A stretch of 37,250 bases of DNA, taken from positions 8,644 to 45,893 of the forward strand of contig DF237616.1 of assembly GCA_000708835.1 (NCBI GenBank), given 5' to 3'. Under the pieces are notes generated by a model. The model saw only the letters and a list, made by a program, of their open reading frames with translations, had not been told where the DNA came from and did no database searches. Shown here piece by piece: positions 1-13,224 of the stretch (positions are counted from its first letter, which is position 1; each line of letters opens with the position of its first letter). A program made the translations under genes and the position numbers. This DNA comes from Klebsormidium nitens (taxonomy: Eukaryota > Streptophyta > Klebsormidiophyceae > Klebsormidiales > Klebsormidiaceae).

Positions 1-104
1 TGTTCACTGTCCAGTACCGGTATGATCTGAATAGCAAGCTGTGCTGCATGCATGTGGCTTCAGGCATGGTTTCGTGGACGGGGCAGCTAGTCCTGGTTTG
101 AAAC

Positions 105-1677
105 ATGGTCGAAGGAGACGGCATTGCCTCCCAGGCACCTCTCCCGGCAGCCCCCATGGCGCCGCCTGCAAACGCTCCCAGTTTCTTCGTTGCTCCTGCA
201 AAGGAGGAGGCCCTGCTTGGGGGCAAGGCCCAGGAGGCGAGCAGTGGGCGCAAGACCGGGGGAAAAGAGGCAGTCCTGCAAGTGCTGCGCGATATGGGGG
301 CAGAGCTGCTGCCGCTGAGCCGCAAGGAGGTGAGCGGAGAGGGGGTAGAGCACCCAGGGCGGGAGGCAGGTTGCTGTAGCTAGCTGTCATATGACGGCAA
401 TCAATCAAGGCTGGGCGAGGCCAGCCAAAGCGATTGCCACCGTTGGATGTCTGGCGCCTTTGGAACAGCTGCCGCAGCGTGAGGCTGTTTCTGTGGGCTT
501 GCATGCATAAAGGTGCCACCTTTGGGAGTGGTGTGGGCCTGCTCGTTCCCGTCTCTTTTGTGGTGGGCTAAACTTTTTTAGGGTGTCGTTTATGGCGCTT
601 CAAAGCTCCAGCGTGCGGGCTTGTGTTAGTTTGCGCATGATTTGCCATTGTGACGTGCAATGTTGAGAGCAGGATAGCTGCGATCTGGATTGCAAGGCGG
701 ATAGGCAGCACCTGACCAGATGCACTGCTCATGCCCCAGTCATGCACCACATTTGCCCGCTCCTCAATGCAGGGGTATGAGCCCCCTCCGGTTCTCCGTC
801 GCTTTCGGCTCCAGCTGCAGCGGAATGGGCCACGACTGCATGCGGCTGTCACCCAGTGTGTCTGGGACTGCAGGGACTGGGTGGCAGCGGGCGGCACGCT
901 CCGGATCCTCCTGGCACTGACAGTGAGCAGCCCCACCCCCGCCTCCTTGTTGGGCCCTCCATCGATGTTGCTGCCCCAGCCCGCAGCCCTCTCCTGCTCT
1001 CCTACATCGCACCTTCCGGGCTCCCGTTGCCATAACATTGTCAGCTGCCTACTGGCTGCCCCCCTGCCACTAGAGTCTTTGAGCGTTCTCTTTTTGTCCG
1101 TTGGGGAACCAGGCACTGGCCGATAGGACGTGCGGTAAGCCTCATAAAGCTCTGCCCTGTCTGCCGTTGTGCAGGTATTGAGCGTGGCTGGCGCGGCAGC
1201 TGCTGGCGCCACGCTATTTGGGGCCATTCTTGCTGTGGCGACAGCGAATGCCATGCTGGTGGCATTTGTCCTCTGCCTCGCGGCGGCGTGCAGCTTTCTG
1301 GCCATGTTCTTGGTAAGGCCACAACAGGCGGGCACTGCAACCCTCGCGTGTGCCCTCAATGCCTTTTCACAGATGTCTGCAAGTGCTGCAGCTGCCTGGC
1401 AGGGGCGTGTTGCTGACGCCCACACTGTGGCCCCACCTGGGGTTCGCTCCTCTATGCAGCGCCGGCCTCATCTCTTCCTGGCATGTCCATGCAGGCTGCT
1501 CTATCAGCAGTGTATGTGGGGGTCCTTGTTAGCTCGGCGACAGTCATTGGCTTCATCACGATTGTCGCCATGTCGTCCGCATTTGGGATCTCATTGATTG
1601 TTGGTGGATTCTACCTGGCGTACCAGGCTGCGAGCATCGCCCTACAAGTGAGAATCGCATCTTGTTTGAGATCTTAG
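105..1677 (+). CDS. Small multi-pass membrane protein, unrecognised (4 exons, about 231 aa)
   Basis: I do not recognise this protein. Exons at 105-329, 773-922, 1175-1312 and 1495-1677 all join in phase 0 with GTGAG or GTAAG donors and TGCAG acceptors, giving about 231 residues. Residues 1-75 are Ala/Pro/Gly-rich and could be a targeting or disordered segment. Residues 76-125 are charged and rich in Arg and Trp. From about residue 118 the protein is almost entirely hydrophobic: exons 2 and 3 meet in one long Leu/Ala/Val stretch, a second follows in exon 3, and exon 4 holds a further tract with small residues. This suggests three to five membrane passes or ER/lipid-droplet-type hairpins. The last exon may instead be spliced at its GTGAGA (about 1650), so the C-terminus is uncertain. 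The ATG at 105 is the first that keeps exon 1 open to a good donor. Confidence 0.6.
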
Positions 1678-4084
1678 AAAACACTCGTACCAATCTGCAA
1701 TGGGTCCAGTGTAAGTGTTGCCATGTTTGGCACCTCACTAGACATGTTTCGGCACCACCATCCTTCTGGTGGTAACTTGACCTCGTTTTGCAATTTGCTT
1801 GCTGGTGTTTACAGTTGTATCCCTTGTTGCAGTTTGTTTCTACAACGAAACCAATTGTCGTTTCTAGTACCCTTGTGAAGCCTTCCTGAAGTGGAAGGTG
1901 GTGGTGAATCCGGCAAGAGAGACATGACCATGTTCTTAGCATCTTGAAGCGCGTAGCTAGCTTAGGGCACCAGCTCACAAGCTTGCAAGGACTGTTTCAC
2001 CAGCGATCATGCTGTCTCTGGTCAACATCCATGTTGTTGAACAGTTTGTAAGTTATACTTCTAATCTATTCGGGTACATAATTCAGAAGTACAACCTTGA
2101 CAATAGACAGTCACCTTCCATCATCTGTACATCTAAACAAGTCGTATTGCAGCATTAGTCACAAGTATGGACATACCCTCGACCTCTGGCCTGCCCTACA
2201 AACGCGTTTGTTTGTTAGTATTCGACTAGGGAAGAGGCTGGTTTTAACGTTTCGTGCATTTGCTTGATCCTGATCGTATGTACCAATATGTATTGCGACT
2301 GAGCGCCATCCTTCTCAAGGTTTGTCGACTTACCAATCAAGGTTGTTTGTAGTCGCAGAACACGTTTCTAGGGACTTAGCCAAAGTAGAAGTAAGATTTG
2401 CAATTTAATCAAAAAGCAGTAGGAAAGGCTTCAGAACTAACTACAGTGTAGTTAGTGAAGATATTTCATCGATTTGGACGCCATCTCAAGCGTTGTGATG
2501 GCGTCCCGGTTGTGTACCAAGCGTCCATTTCTGCTTTCTGGCATGCAGTGAATCATTCATGATTCTCATAATATGATCACCATGCCCGATATCTGAGAGC
2601 TAATTTAAGAAGCATGGAAGACGGAACAAGTATCTGACTTGTTCTTACGGATAGAATCGTTCGATCTTGCTATCTTGTGGACTGCAAGTGGTGGGATGCT
2701 TCCGGCTCTGCCATTCATATTGTAAAGCTCAAAGCTATCCAGATAATCTTTTGGACTAATACGTAGCACATGGAGACTTGGTAGGGTGGCTGGGATAATA
2801 TTCTCAACCTCAAACATCGATCTATGAAAGCCTACATGTGGCCCATGTGTGGCCACGGCGTTTTAAAGAGAACATCATTGCAGCAGTATCCATCCTTGCA
2901 TGCGGCACCGGGACTCCCATTGCGACCACGAGCTTTCTACACAGTTTAAACTGCACGGCACGTGCTAATTCACGCATGGACTTAGGCACAGCTCTGTATG
3001 CAGCTTGGCCCACCGCAGGGTCTCAGCTCGACTCTGAACGCACATGTCATCCAGCAACTTTGACTCCCATGTGCATGGATATTGAACGACCATGAGTGAC
3101 TGTCATTGCATCTCAAATCGTAAAACCGTATGGACCTGCGTAGCACATGGAGCTACATGCAACCAACTTCCTTATTCACATGCCAATTCTATCATTTCGC
3201 AAATAAAAAGTCTCCGATAGAAATTGAAACGTACGACCATGCAACATCAAATGAGCCTTCAAAATGTGCACGTTAATCATAACTCCGAGGGACAGCCGTT
3301 CGTAACAATTGGTAAAATGTCTTTTGAATCTCCTTGTCAACGAAGGGCCTCCCGTAACTTCCCTCGATCCTAGAAGCAAATTTCTTACTATGTTTCTATC
3401 CTGGCTGCGTGCAACTATGTTCTTCTATCTTCTTTGACAACAACTACTGGACGACATGGTGCGGCAACGAAAAAGAGAACCTGCACAAGCACAAGTTTCC
3501 GCCAATGTCAGCCTGCATTTCTCATGTCCATACCCTTCGTCAGACACGTGCAGACTTCCACAAGCACACAAGGCTGCATGGTCGACGGCCATGACATGAA
3601 CCAAAAGCGTGTAATCAACGTAACTCTTAACAAGAATGGGAAGAATCGCACTCTTACCTGGCAGACAACGAGGCTGGCGTTGCCGCTGTCATGCCGTGGC
3701 GAACGATCTCTCTCGAGGGGCCTTGTGGATCCCCTCTTTAACTGCTCGTTCAAGCGTTATTGGCCAACTATGGTACGGTCTCCGCTTGGCAATGCTCGTA
3801 ATATCCTCATATGCCCTCAACAGACTGACACGGAAAATCTAGTCCTGCAATTCGAGAACTCCGACACGTTGACTCCACTATTTCACCATACTCTACGTCA
3901 TTCGTTTATAGTACATGCTCAAATTCAACTGAACAAGTTCGTGACTCCTAGAAACGGCTTGGTGCGAGCTCCCCGGCCTTGCCTCTCCCCACGCTCGCTT
4001 CTCCTCCTCAGCCCCACAACATGACAACGTGACGCTCCCGTCCACGGCCCTCGCCCCAGCGTGTGGGCCTTGGCCCCCCCGGCG
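1678..4084. other. Non-coding spacer between convergent genes
   Basis: About 2.4 kb of near-neutral base composition lies between the ends of a plus-strand and a minus-strand gene. Reading frames here are short or low-complexity and lack the GC-rich codon usage and splice pattern of the neighbours. It presumably holds both 3' untranslated regions. I see no RNA gene, transposon end or convincing exon. Confidence 0.6.
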
Positions 4085-7000
4085 TCACGTGCGCCCGGGC
4101 TTGGACAGCGCTGCGTACATGGCGCGCAGCTGGTCCGAGATCTCTTTGAACGACGGCCGCGCCTTCTGGTCCTGCGCCCAGCAGCGCTCCATGAGGGCAC
4201 GCCACGCCGGGTCGCACCAGGCGGGGATGGTCGGCCGCAGCGTGTTGTTCACGATGCCGCCGATGATGGCGCCGTGGTGCATGTCGCGGTACGGCTCCTC
4301 GCCCGTCAGCAGCTCCCACAGCACAATGCCGAACGAAAACACGTCCACCTGCACCCGCGCACCCGCGTCAGCCCCCGCCAGGCATGGCGAGCCAAACCAG
4401 ACCCTGCTCCTCACCACTGCACTCACGCTGTGCTACTTGACAACAAGCAAAAGGAAACAGAGTGGTGCAGGGCCAAGCACGCGTGGCATGCGCTGATGCG
4501 CTCCAGAAGCGGAAGGCCGCCGACCTTCTCGGTGACGAAGTGGCTGTTGCCGTCCAGCAGCTCGGGCGCCATCCAGGGCAGCGTCCCCCGAACACCCCCC
4601 GAACACATGGTCTTCTTCTTGATCTTGGACAGGCCCAAATCGCCGACCTGCAAGCACAGCGCATGATACACGTCAGCGTGGGACCAAGCGGGCGGGGCTT
4701 GGGTTTGCCTTGGAGATGGAGCCCCTAAGCCAAACGGGAATGCTGTACTTCAAACCGGGCCTGCTTGTTGCATTACACGTGCAGCGGAGGGTGCAAAGGC
4801 GAGGTGGGAGGTCCTACCTTGCACACGGGGCGCTGCGGGTCGCGCATGTTGACGAGCAGGTTGTCGCACTTGAGGTCGAAGTGCACGATGTGCTTCGTGT
4901 GCAGGTACTCCATGCCAAACGAGGCGTCCATGGCGATGAGGATGCGCTTCTTGCGGTCGATCGTCCTGCATCGCCCACACCAGGCGTCAGAGGAAGTCGC
5001 ACAAGCTCGTGCTTAGGGCGCAGCGAAGGGGCGGAGGCCGGGACACAACCAGCAAGTCACGGCCGGGACGTGCTGAGGGCAGAGAGCCGCGCTCCGGGGG
5101 GCGGGGGTGGTGGGGGTGCGCACCTGTCCTTCTTCTGGAGGACCTGCTTGAGCGAGCCGTTGACCATGTACTCGGTGACGGTGGCCACGGGCTTGCCCTT
5201 GTCCTTGACCACGCCGTAGAAGGCGACCACGTTGGGGTGGTGCAGCGACGACAGCAGCTCCGCCTCCTTCCAGAAGTCCGCAATCTGCACCACAGCCGGC
5301 ACACGCACGGGTGAGCGGGCAGCAGGCAGCGCCGGCTGCGTTGAGGGGAAAACGAAGGAGGGGCCCACCTGGCGTGGACCGACATGGGCATCGCAAGCGC
5401 GGACGGACCTTCCGGAGGGGCGGGCCTCAGCAGACGCAGGGGGGGACCACCGCAGGGTGCAGCCAACCGCTGCAAGCATGACCGGGCGACGGGGGCAGAG
5501 GGAGACACCCACCTCTTTATTCTGTCTGCGTTTCACCTCTACCGGCAGATCCCCAGACAGCGAAATATCACCAGAATGCATATTCCCATCCTAGAAATAC
5601 ACGAGGGAAAGATGTTCAGTATGAGAAAAGAAGGGGCGGCACAGAGCGATCCTAACGGGCAGCTACTTGCTTCTGAAACTTTTCTATTACGCCCCAAAGT
5701 CTGGCCTCCGCAAGTGTTGATCACGGACGGTTGTCAATCAAAACTCGGGGAATCTTTGAGAGAGACAGCTGCCAACAAGCACCTAAGTAGGATGACCCGG
5801 CAACACACCCTGAAAGAAGAGGAGCACGTGCCTCCTGATCTGATTGACGCGTCTTCTAAGGGTGCGGCAAGGCGGTGCTCACCGTCTTGTCCTCGTCCTC
5901 CCCGCCGCTGAAGACGCTGGCCTTGAGGCGCTTGATGGCAACGTCGGTGCCGCGCCACTTGCCGTAGTGCACCGTGCCGAAGGTGCCGCTGCCCAGCTCG
6001 CGGATCTCCTCCAGGTCCCCGTCGAAGATCTCCTGCAGCCCCGCGTACTTGGCCTCCTTCTCCGCCTGCGCCGCCGACGGGCCCGCCCCCGCGCCGGCGT
6101 CCTCCGCGGGCTGGGCGCTGGGGGTCTCGGACAGCAGCTGCGACTGCGACTGGAAGCGGATCTGATCGTCCACCAGCCGCAGCTGCTCCGAGTGCAGCGA
6201 CACCCCCGCAGGGGACCCCGCCCCGCCTGCCTGCTGCAACACCCCCGCCGCGCGGCCGCCCTCCTCCGCAGCAGGGCTCTGCGGCTCTGGGGCCCCGGCG
6301 TGCTGCACTGCCTGGGCGGCCTCCTTGCTGGGCTGCTCTGGAGGGGCTGCTGGCAGTTCCGAGGCGAGTGAGGGGGCGGGAGAGGGCGTGCCCAGGCTGG
6401 CCGGCAGCTTGTCCGCAGAGGAGCGGGAGGGCAGGCGCTGCTCCTGGATGACGCGCTCTTGCAACGAGGGCGAGAGCACCTGCAGCAGCGAGGAGCAGGG
6501 TCGGGCGCGCTGGAATAAGGGGCCGAGGGGCAAGAGGGCGGGCCTCAAAGATGCGACGTGATTCAGAGCTTGGTGGGAAGCGTGCTGGGAACGTCAACAG
6601 CGACTGTACAAGTTGAGCACCGTGAAAACGAGACCTCCCCCAAGAAATGCAAACTACTGTCTGACCAGAGGACGTTGTAGAGGACTTAGCCTTAGTGTCA
6701 AGGTTACATGGTGCACTGAGTTGCAAAAGATAGAAGCCGGATGAGCACAAAACAAGCGTGGTCCAACAATTAGGCGGGCCTTGTACGTTTCATGTCCAAG
6801 GACCATCCGCTATGTAGACGTTCCGCTGCAAAGCGACTTAACAAAGTCCCTCTCACATGACAATCCTGAGACGATTACACAATGTCAAGCAATGTTGAGT
6901 TCCGGACGGGGTCTCACCTTTTGCTCTTCTGGATGGATCTTCACGAAGCCCGGCCCTTTGGAGACGGGCACCACCACCGCTGCCTCTGCACCCACCTGCT

Positions 7001-10000
7001 GCTCGCCGTCTGCCCCCGCGACTGCTCCACTTTGCGTGCGCCCCCACGAGTTGCCCCGCCCGCGCGCACTCTCCGTCAGAAGCTTGAGCCCTGAGTGGGG
7101 CGTGCCCCACTCCGGCTCTAGGATTCTCAGGGGAGCAATTGACACGGGCAGCCTCTCCCCCACGCCCGTCCCCATCTGCTTGCTTGCGCCCACGACCGCC
7201 GAGCCGTGCGCGGCAGTTACTTCTGGCTGGCCCAGCGGTGGTGCCTTGAGCGGGCTCTGCAGCACCGCGGCCGCCATGTCCTCTGCGAGGCGTGTAGCAG
7301 CCCAGTCCGCGGCCTCCCCGGTGCTCGTGTGCGGGGAGTCACTGACGGCCAGCGCAGCCGTCCAGGCCGCACTGATGCCCGAGCTGACGCCACTGGTGGG
7401 GCTCTGGGGAGGGGACGCGCGGAAGAGGGGCACCGGCTCCGCCAGGCTGTTTTCTGCGATGGGGGGGATGCTGGGGAGGGGGCCAGAGGCTGGCGGGGCC
7501 AGGGAAGGGGGGATCCCGTAGTGGGGGTCCATGGACAGCACGCTCTCCAGAGGCGCCACAGGTGGCCCCACCGAGAGGTGCCCCAGAGGCGAGGGGAAAC
7601 CGTCAAAGACGAGGGACGGAACAGGGACCACTGGCTCTGGCTGCTGCAGGATGCTGACAGGGCTGGGACGGGCCATGGCTAGATCCGGCGAGGGCAACAG
7701 GGGTCCGCCCACGAGAGGCCGTCCGAGGTTGAGTTGGGGCAGGCTAGGGTCCTGTAGCTCCAGGAGCACAGGAGGGGAAGGGGCCTTGCCCGGGCTCGGC
7801 AAATACACGGGCTTGCCGCCGCGGCCAGCCATCGGCCCGAGGCTGTTGACATCACTGGTGATGCTGGGAGCTTCTTGTACGACTCCGTTCTGGGAAACGG
7901 CCTCAGGCCTGGTCAAGGCAGCGAGGGACAGGGGCAGCGGCGCGGGCCCATCAGAATATGGGGCGTTAACAGGCGAAGCAGAGGGGCGCGGGGCCCCACT
8001 GTTCCCCGGGGAAAGGGGATGAGGTGGAGGCCGGCTCTGGGAGCTGGAGCCGGCGCTCAGCTGAAGCAGTTCGGCCGGTGGCGGAGGGGTGTCCCCTAGC
8101 GCAGGGTACGCTTCTGACGGCTGGAAGCCACTCGCAGGGAGGGGGATTGCTGTGGGCGGAGACACCCCTCTTGGAGGCAATTGTTGCGGGAAATCGAAAT
8201 CCGGAGGCTTGGTGGTGGCCATGTCGCGGGGGCTCGCCCGCAGCTCCTCCGGCCCACCTCCATACCAGGGAGCAGCAGGGGGCAGTGCCAGGGGCCCCAG
8301 CAGCTCCCGCCGGGACCCCCTTCTCTGCAGCAGGGAGGCTGCTTCGCGCCCCTCCTCCACAAAGAATGGCGCGTCCGGCCCCGCCTGGCCGCTGTCACCT
8401 GCAGCACAGAAAAAAGGGCAGGCCACCACAGTCAACGTGGTAGCTAGGTGGCGACTTTGCGGATCCCCATTTATGCAATCTGTCTCGGGCCTACGTTTCG
8501 TCTCAAAACGATCCCAATTGGCAGATGTCCCGTCAGCTTCTCGGGGCTCGCGACCGACCAGTGCGAGCCTGCAAAAAGCTACTGCAAGTCCAGTACCTGA
8601 CGCTGTGTTAGAACACTTGATTCAGGGCAAAGCGCAAAATTTGTTTAGGAGTCTGCTTAATTACTGCAAAACCCAAATTTTACCTTCTCTAACATGGACA
8701 AATGTGAAGTGCAAAATAGGCATAAGAAGAAACTTCTCTGATCCTGTGCGTGACGGCACCTTGTACATTGGTCATAAGGACCCATTAGAGGGCTTCGTAT
8801 ATGTTGTGGTTGTTCATCCAGGTTTGTTCATCCAGGCCACGGCCGAATAGGCGACCCGCCCTTGGATTACTTGCATTGCTTACCAGCATTCCTTTCCACC
8901 CTCGACCGCGTACTCTAAGCTTTGTACCAGAAGATGCAAAACCTGCTCTGACCAGGTTCAAGTCCTTATAAGTTTGAAACCCCTTAACCACCATGACACC
9001 TACCTGCGGTGCGATGCAGGTCTTGGTTGGACCCTCTTCTCGGCATGCCTCCTCTCCCCACATCCTGGCCCCAGCTGAGGGGTACCCTGCGCCCATCCTG
9101 CCATGGCTCGGAAGCCCCCTCCCCGTGGTCCTCGGGGTAGACATCCCGCCGCCCCTCGTCCCAGGACCCTGCCAGCCCTGGCAGGCCGTCCCGCGCCCCC
9201 GAGTCCTGCCGCAGCTCCCTCTCTGTCTTGGCCTGCCAGTAGGGCTCCCCTTCTTGCAGCTGGCGCTGGCTGGCGGACCGGGGCATGCGCCCGCCACTGT
9301 CGCCGTAGTGTGCATCCCGCTCCCCGCTCTGCCCGTCCAGCCAGCGGTGCACCCTCTGGTCCCCGCCGCCTGCGGGGCCACCATGAGCGGCCTCATACGG
9401 GCGCTCGCGGGTGTCCATCTCCAAGTACCCCTGCTGCGCCACCTCCACGTCTGCTGCCTGCTCCGCTCGCCACAAGCCCGCATCTCCGGCCCACCGACCA
9501 CTCCCGTCCCCTACACGCCCACGATACAAGTGCCCTCCGGGGCTGCCCACCACGCCTGCCTGATCCGCCGGAAACCCACGCAGGGAGGCATCCGAGGCCC
9601 CATGCTGTGCGAAGCGGGATATCATCTGATCGTGGTGCCAAGCCTCCCCTATTGGCTCGCGGAACTCCATCTGCCTGGGAGAGCCCGGCAGCGAGCGTGG
9701 GTGCTGGCTGTGCTGCCGCCGGAAGGCTTCGACGTGGGAAGGGGGGTGCTGCACATGAGAGTCCGCCATCGGAGGAGAGGAACCGTCGACAGCAGTGTGC
9801 CGGCGGCCATACCGGGGGGTCTCATGGGGCGAGGCTGACTCCCCAAACTCCCCCAGTCCCCCAGCTCTCTTGTACTGGCCATGTGCATACCCTGGGGAGG
9901 CTGGCTCTGAATGGAGGTTCAGTTTCAGAGGGACCCCTGCCAACCCCGCATGAAGCTGGGGCATGGAGGGCGGCTGTGGGAGGCGACTTCCAAACTGCCC

Positions 10001-13000
10001 CTCCTGCAGGTCCAGTGCCGATTCCGACTGCATGTGCTGGCCCAGGCGCCCTTGCTGGCCACCAGACGGAGGCCGTGGCGGCAGCGGGTGCGGCGTGTAG
10101 GGATCCCCATGCCCCGCCGCGGCAAAGGCCGCAGCAGCCTGATCGTCGTGGCGGGGAGACGAGTTGGTGGAGCGCGGGTGGCCCTCTAGTGCAGCCATGT
10201 CCCCCAGGCGGGCCAGGTTGTCTCGGGAGCGCACGCGCAGCATGCCTGCCTCCTGGGTGCTGGCAGGGGGGGAGGTGCGGCTGGGGTGCAAGGGGGGCAG
10301 GTCTGGGCGGGCATGCTCTGGTGGGCGGCCGTCGGCGTGCTGGTGCGCGTGCCAGAGCTCGTCGAAGGCCTGCAGCTGGTGCAGCTTGTGCTGCTGCTGC
10401 TGCTGGAGGTGCTCCGCGCTGAGGCCCCCCAGGTCCAGCCGCGGCGGGCCCGCAGAGTACGCGCCTGCGCCCAACTCGGGCCCCATGGTTGGCGTGTCGG
10501 TCGGCGAGCGACGANNNNNNNNNNNNNNNNNNNNNNNNNNNNNNNNNNNNNNNNNNNNNNNNNNNNNNNNNNNNNNNNNNNNNNNNNNNNNNNNNNNNNN
10601 NNNNNNNNNNNNNNNNNNNNNNNNNNNNNNNNNNNNNNNNNNNNNNNNNNNNNNNNNNNNNNNNNNNNNNNNNNNNNNNNNNNNNNNNNNNNNNNNNNNN
10701 NNNNNNNNNNNNNNNNNNNNNNNNNNNNNNNNNNNNNNNNNNNNNNNNNNNNNNNNNNNNNNNNNNNNNNNNNNNNNNNNNAGGTGGGGATGGTGCGCCA
10801 GGGAGTCGAGCACCAGAACATCCGTGCCCGGGGGGCCATAGTGCCCCCCACCTTGATGACCATACTGAGGGCCAGTCCCAGGACGCTGCTCCACGTCGTC
10901 GAAATGATATGTGGTACGAAGGACGGACTGTGAAAGGAAGTAACAAGGGATATGAATGCACTCTGATTAAAAAGAAAGGCTTGGAAACAAGTTAGTGGAG
11001 TGACCAGTCTCCGTTAGATCTATGTGTTCAGGAGCAGAGGCTGCACTCCATTGGCAAAGTACCCTGTCAGCAGGGTACTAGGCAAAACTACTAGTAACTG
11101 GAACATGATCCATCCTACAGACTTGGTTCTGACCAGACCTGCACCCTCAACTATGCATCCAATGCAGTTAGACCATGCAAATCAACTGAGAAAAGCCCTT
11201 GAAAAGCCCTAACAAGTAGATTCGTAAGAGACACGAAGCTCGACTTAGACAGAAACAGCAAGCACTCCTTTCAGAGCGATTTTTTTTCCAATCAACCTCT
11301 CTTGATGGATGAAAAGTAACTGATGTTGCTTGAACCATACCTGCGGCACAGCATCCTCCATCCCAAAGTACTTCTCAAAGTTGGGCCCTGCATCTTCATA
11401 GGGCGCTCTCAACCCTTCTTTGCCCTCTGCCGGGAAGAGAAACAGCCGCAGCCGCTGCGCTTTGCCCTCTGCTGAGTTCCGCTCAATCTCGTCATACTCT
11501 TCCATCATGCTATTCAGGTCCTCGTCGTTGGACACCGACAGGAGCGTGTCCAAGTCCATGTCGGGCAGCTGGTACTTGAGGCTCAGTGCTTCGCTGTAGT
11601 ATTCTGTCAGCTTGAACATGAGCTCCGAGTACGTGATGTCCCGGCTCACAGTGAAAATGCGCGTCTCGCCCCCCACATACCGCAACTTTCCATCCGTGAA
11701 CTTTATCTCACCCCCAGCACTGCAAAGAAACTTGACCTTGAACATCCCCACCCCGTCCTCGCTCTGGCTGGACCCACGCCTGTGCTTCGACAGAGAGTGC
11801 GACCGCGCTGGCTGCATGCCACCTGGATCGGAGGGCCCTCCTGCCAGGGCCCGGGGTGGCGTCCGCGACAATTCTGAGGAGGGCCGCCGTGTCCGCTGTT
11901 CAACACCCCACACTGGATCCTCATTCTCCAGTCCAGCTAAAGCAGATCTTCGCGAGGCTGACTCTTCACCTGGTGGCGCTGATGCTTGCACTGCCAGCTC
12001 TGACCACTGCCTCGCTCCGTCCTCAGTGGTATCTATGTCACTTCCTTCAACAAGAAATGACTTGTCCACTCCTGAGTGCTGGCCCACTCTGACCTCCCGT
12101 GAATAAGGATATCCTGCAGAATTTATACAGGTAGACCATTTTAAAGTGCAAGTTGATTTATTTGAAATCCTCAGCCACAAGAGATCCATAGGGGACATCT
12201 ACTCAGGATAGAGCACCAGGTGCAGGCAGATGATCAAAGCACGCTTACTCAAGCCGGTACCACTGCTTGAAAGTATCTTGGCAAACCCTCAAATACCAGA
12301 AAACCTTCCACAACTCTATGTTCCACAGCTGTTATCCCCAATGCATGCACTGAGGATGCAGGTTGACAATGGATTCGCCACTTAGAAGATTGCCAATCAG
12401 CAAGTGAGAAGTCAAACAACCTTGTGAGCACATGAAAAGCTCCTTCAAATCGCTCGTTGCCACCCAGTACAAACTAAACACTACATTCCTGGGCATTCAC
12501 ATACCGTATGCACAAACCCTGCCGATCCATTGCAATTGATGATAAGTTACATAGTTGCACGTTGAAAGTACGTGCATGCAACCTGGTCCTACAATCCAGA
12601 AGTTGATATTGTTAAGCAATTGCTTCAATGGAGCGATGGAAGTGCAACCATCTACCCACCTGCGTTTGCAACCCCAGTATCTGGTCCATTCCAACTGGTC
12701 TGCTGCCCATTCCTGAGTTGCAGAGTTGCAACGCTAGTCGAGTAGGGCTCCTCCAAGTTTTCGTTCCCTTTCTCTTGGAGCTGACGCACAGAAATACGCC
12801 CAGACGAGGAACGCGATGCTGCCATTGCTGAGTTAAGATCTAGCAGGTTGAAATTCTTTGAAGCATGCTCTATTTTTGGCTGTGTCCCAAAAGCAGACGA
12901 AGAGCTTCCAAACTGGGAAAGACCCTGGTCGAACCCTGTAATGCCCCCTAAAAAGTGCGAATCTTCTCTACTGCTTTCTTCCACGTCAACCTCAGATGCC

Positions 13001-13224
13001 GTGGACGTGAAAGGGGTCAAATCGGAATTCTCCGAAGACAGAGATGTTTGAGGAGAAAATGATATCAAGAAGGACCTCTCAGGCCGGTGCTCTTTGTCAT
13101 TTTTTGCAACTTGCTCAACAAGACCTCCAACTTGGATTGGCTGTGGGAGGCGACTTTGCAATGGAACCTTATGTGCTATAATTGACGTGGGGGCATATTG
13201 TCCATCTCCGAGTCCTCCATCCAT
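4085..13224 (-). CDS. PB1-domain Raf-like (plant MAPKKK, B4-type) protein kinase, 9 exons, about 2011 aa
   Basis: Exons on the minus strand are 13224-12660, 12113-11341, 10927-9004, 8398-6918, 6479-5883, 5284-5124, 4965-4818, 4647-4525 and 4348-4085; every junction is phase-consistent. Residues 1-310 are Ser-rich. A PB1 (Phox/Bem1) domain at about 312-405 begins [16 protein letters not shown] and includes [18 protein letters not shown] long Pro/Gln/Ser-rich linker follows, then a kinase domain at about 1735-2005. The kinase shows the Gly loop GSGTFG, catalytic Lys in VAIKRLK, alpha-C Glu in [16 protein letters not shown] as catalytic loop, DLG in place of [12 protein letters not shown] and [19 protein letters not shown] and the end of the activation segment match what is known of land-plant B4 Raf-like kinases, which act in osmotic and ABA signalling through SnRK2; that role is inferred here. 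An in-frame TGA sits three codons before the chosen ATG at 13224. Exon 3 contains an assembly gap. Confidence 0.93.
10515..10781. other. Assembly gap (267 N) inside kinase exon 3
   Basis: A run of 267 undetermined bases. The same minus-strand frame is open on both sides and 267 is divisible by three, so the exon reads through as 89 unknown residues in the disordered linker. The flank at 10390-10410 carries CTG-rich (Gln-coding on the minus strand) repeats, so a collapsed repeat is a likely cause. The true length may differ. Confidence 0.95.

Noticed and set aside
1371-1440. Extra exon after TTTTCACAG in the membrane-protein gene
   Set aside because: The acceptor is good, but I see no matching donor before the next TGCAG acceptor, and direct joining of 1312 to 1495 keeps phase.
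3434-4024. 196-aa plus-strand frame in the spacer before the kinase gene
   Set aside because: No domain, no coding-type GC bias and no sensible splice partners. Likely a chance frame in spacer DNA.
4525-4647. DLG in place of DFG taken as evidence of a dead kinase
   Set aside because: All other catalytic residues are present, and DLG is, to my knowledge, usual in the plant B4 Raf-like group.
9103-10422. Long plus-strand open frames opposite the kinase exons (also 6781-7521)
   Set aside because: They are antisense to exons that carry recognised domains or the contiguous phase-consistent linker. GC-rich third positions open the opposite strand. They show no domain or splice logic of their own.
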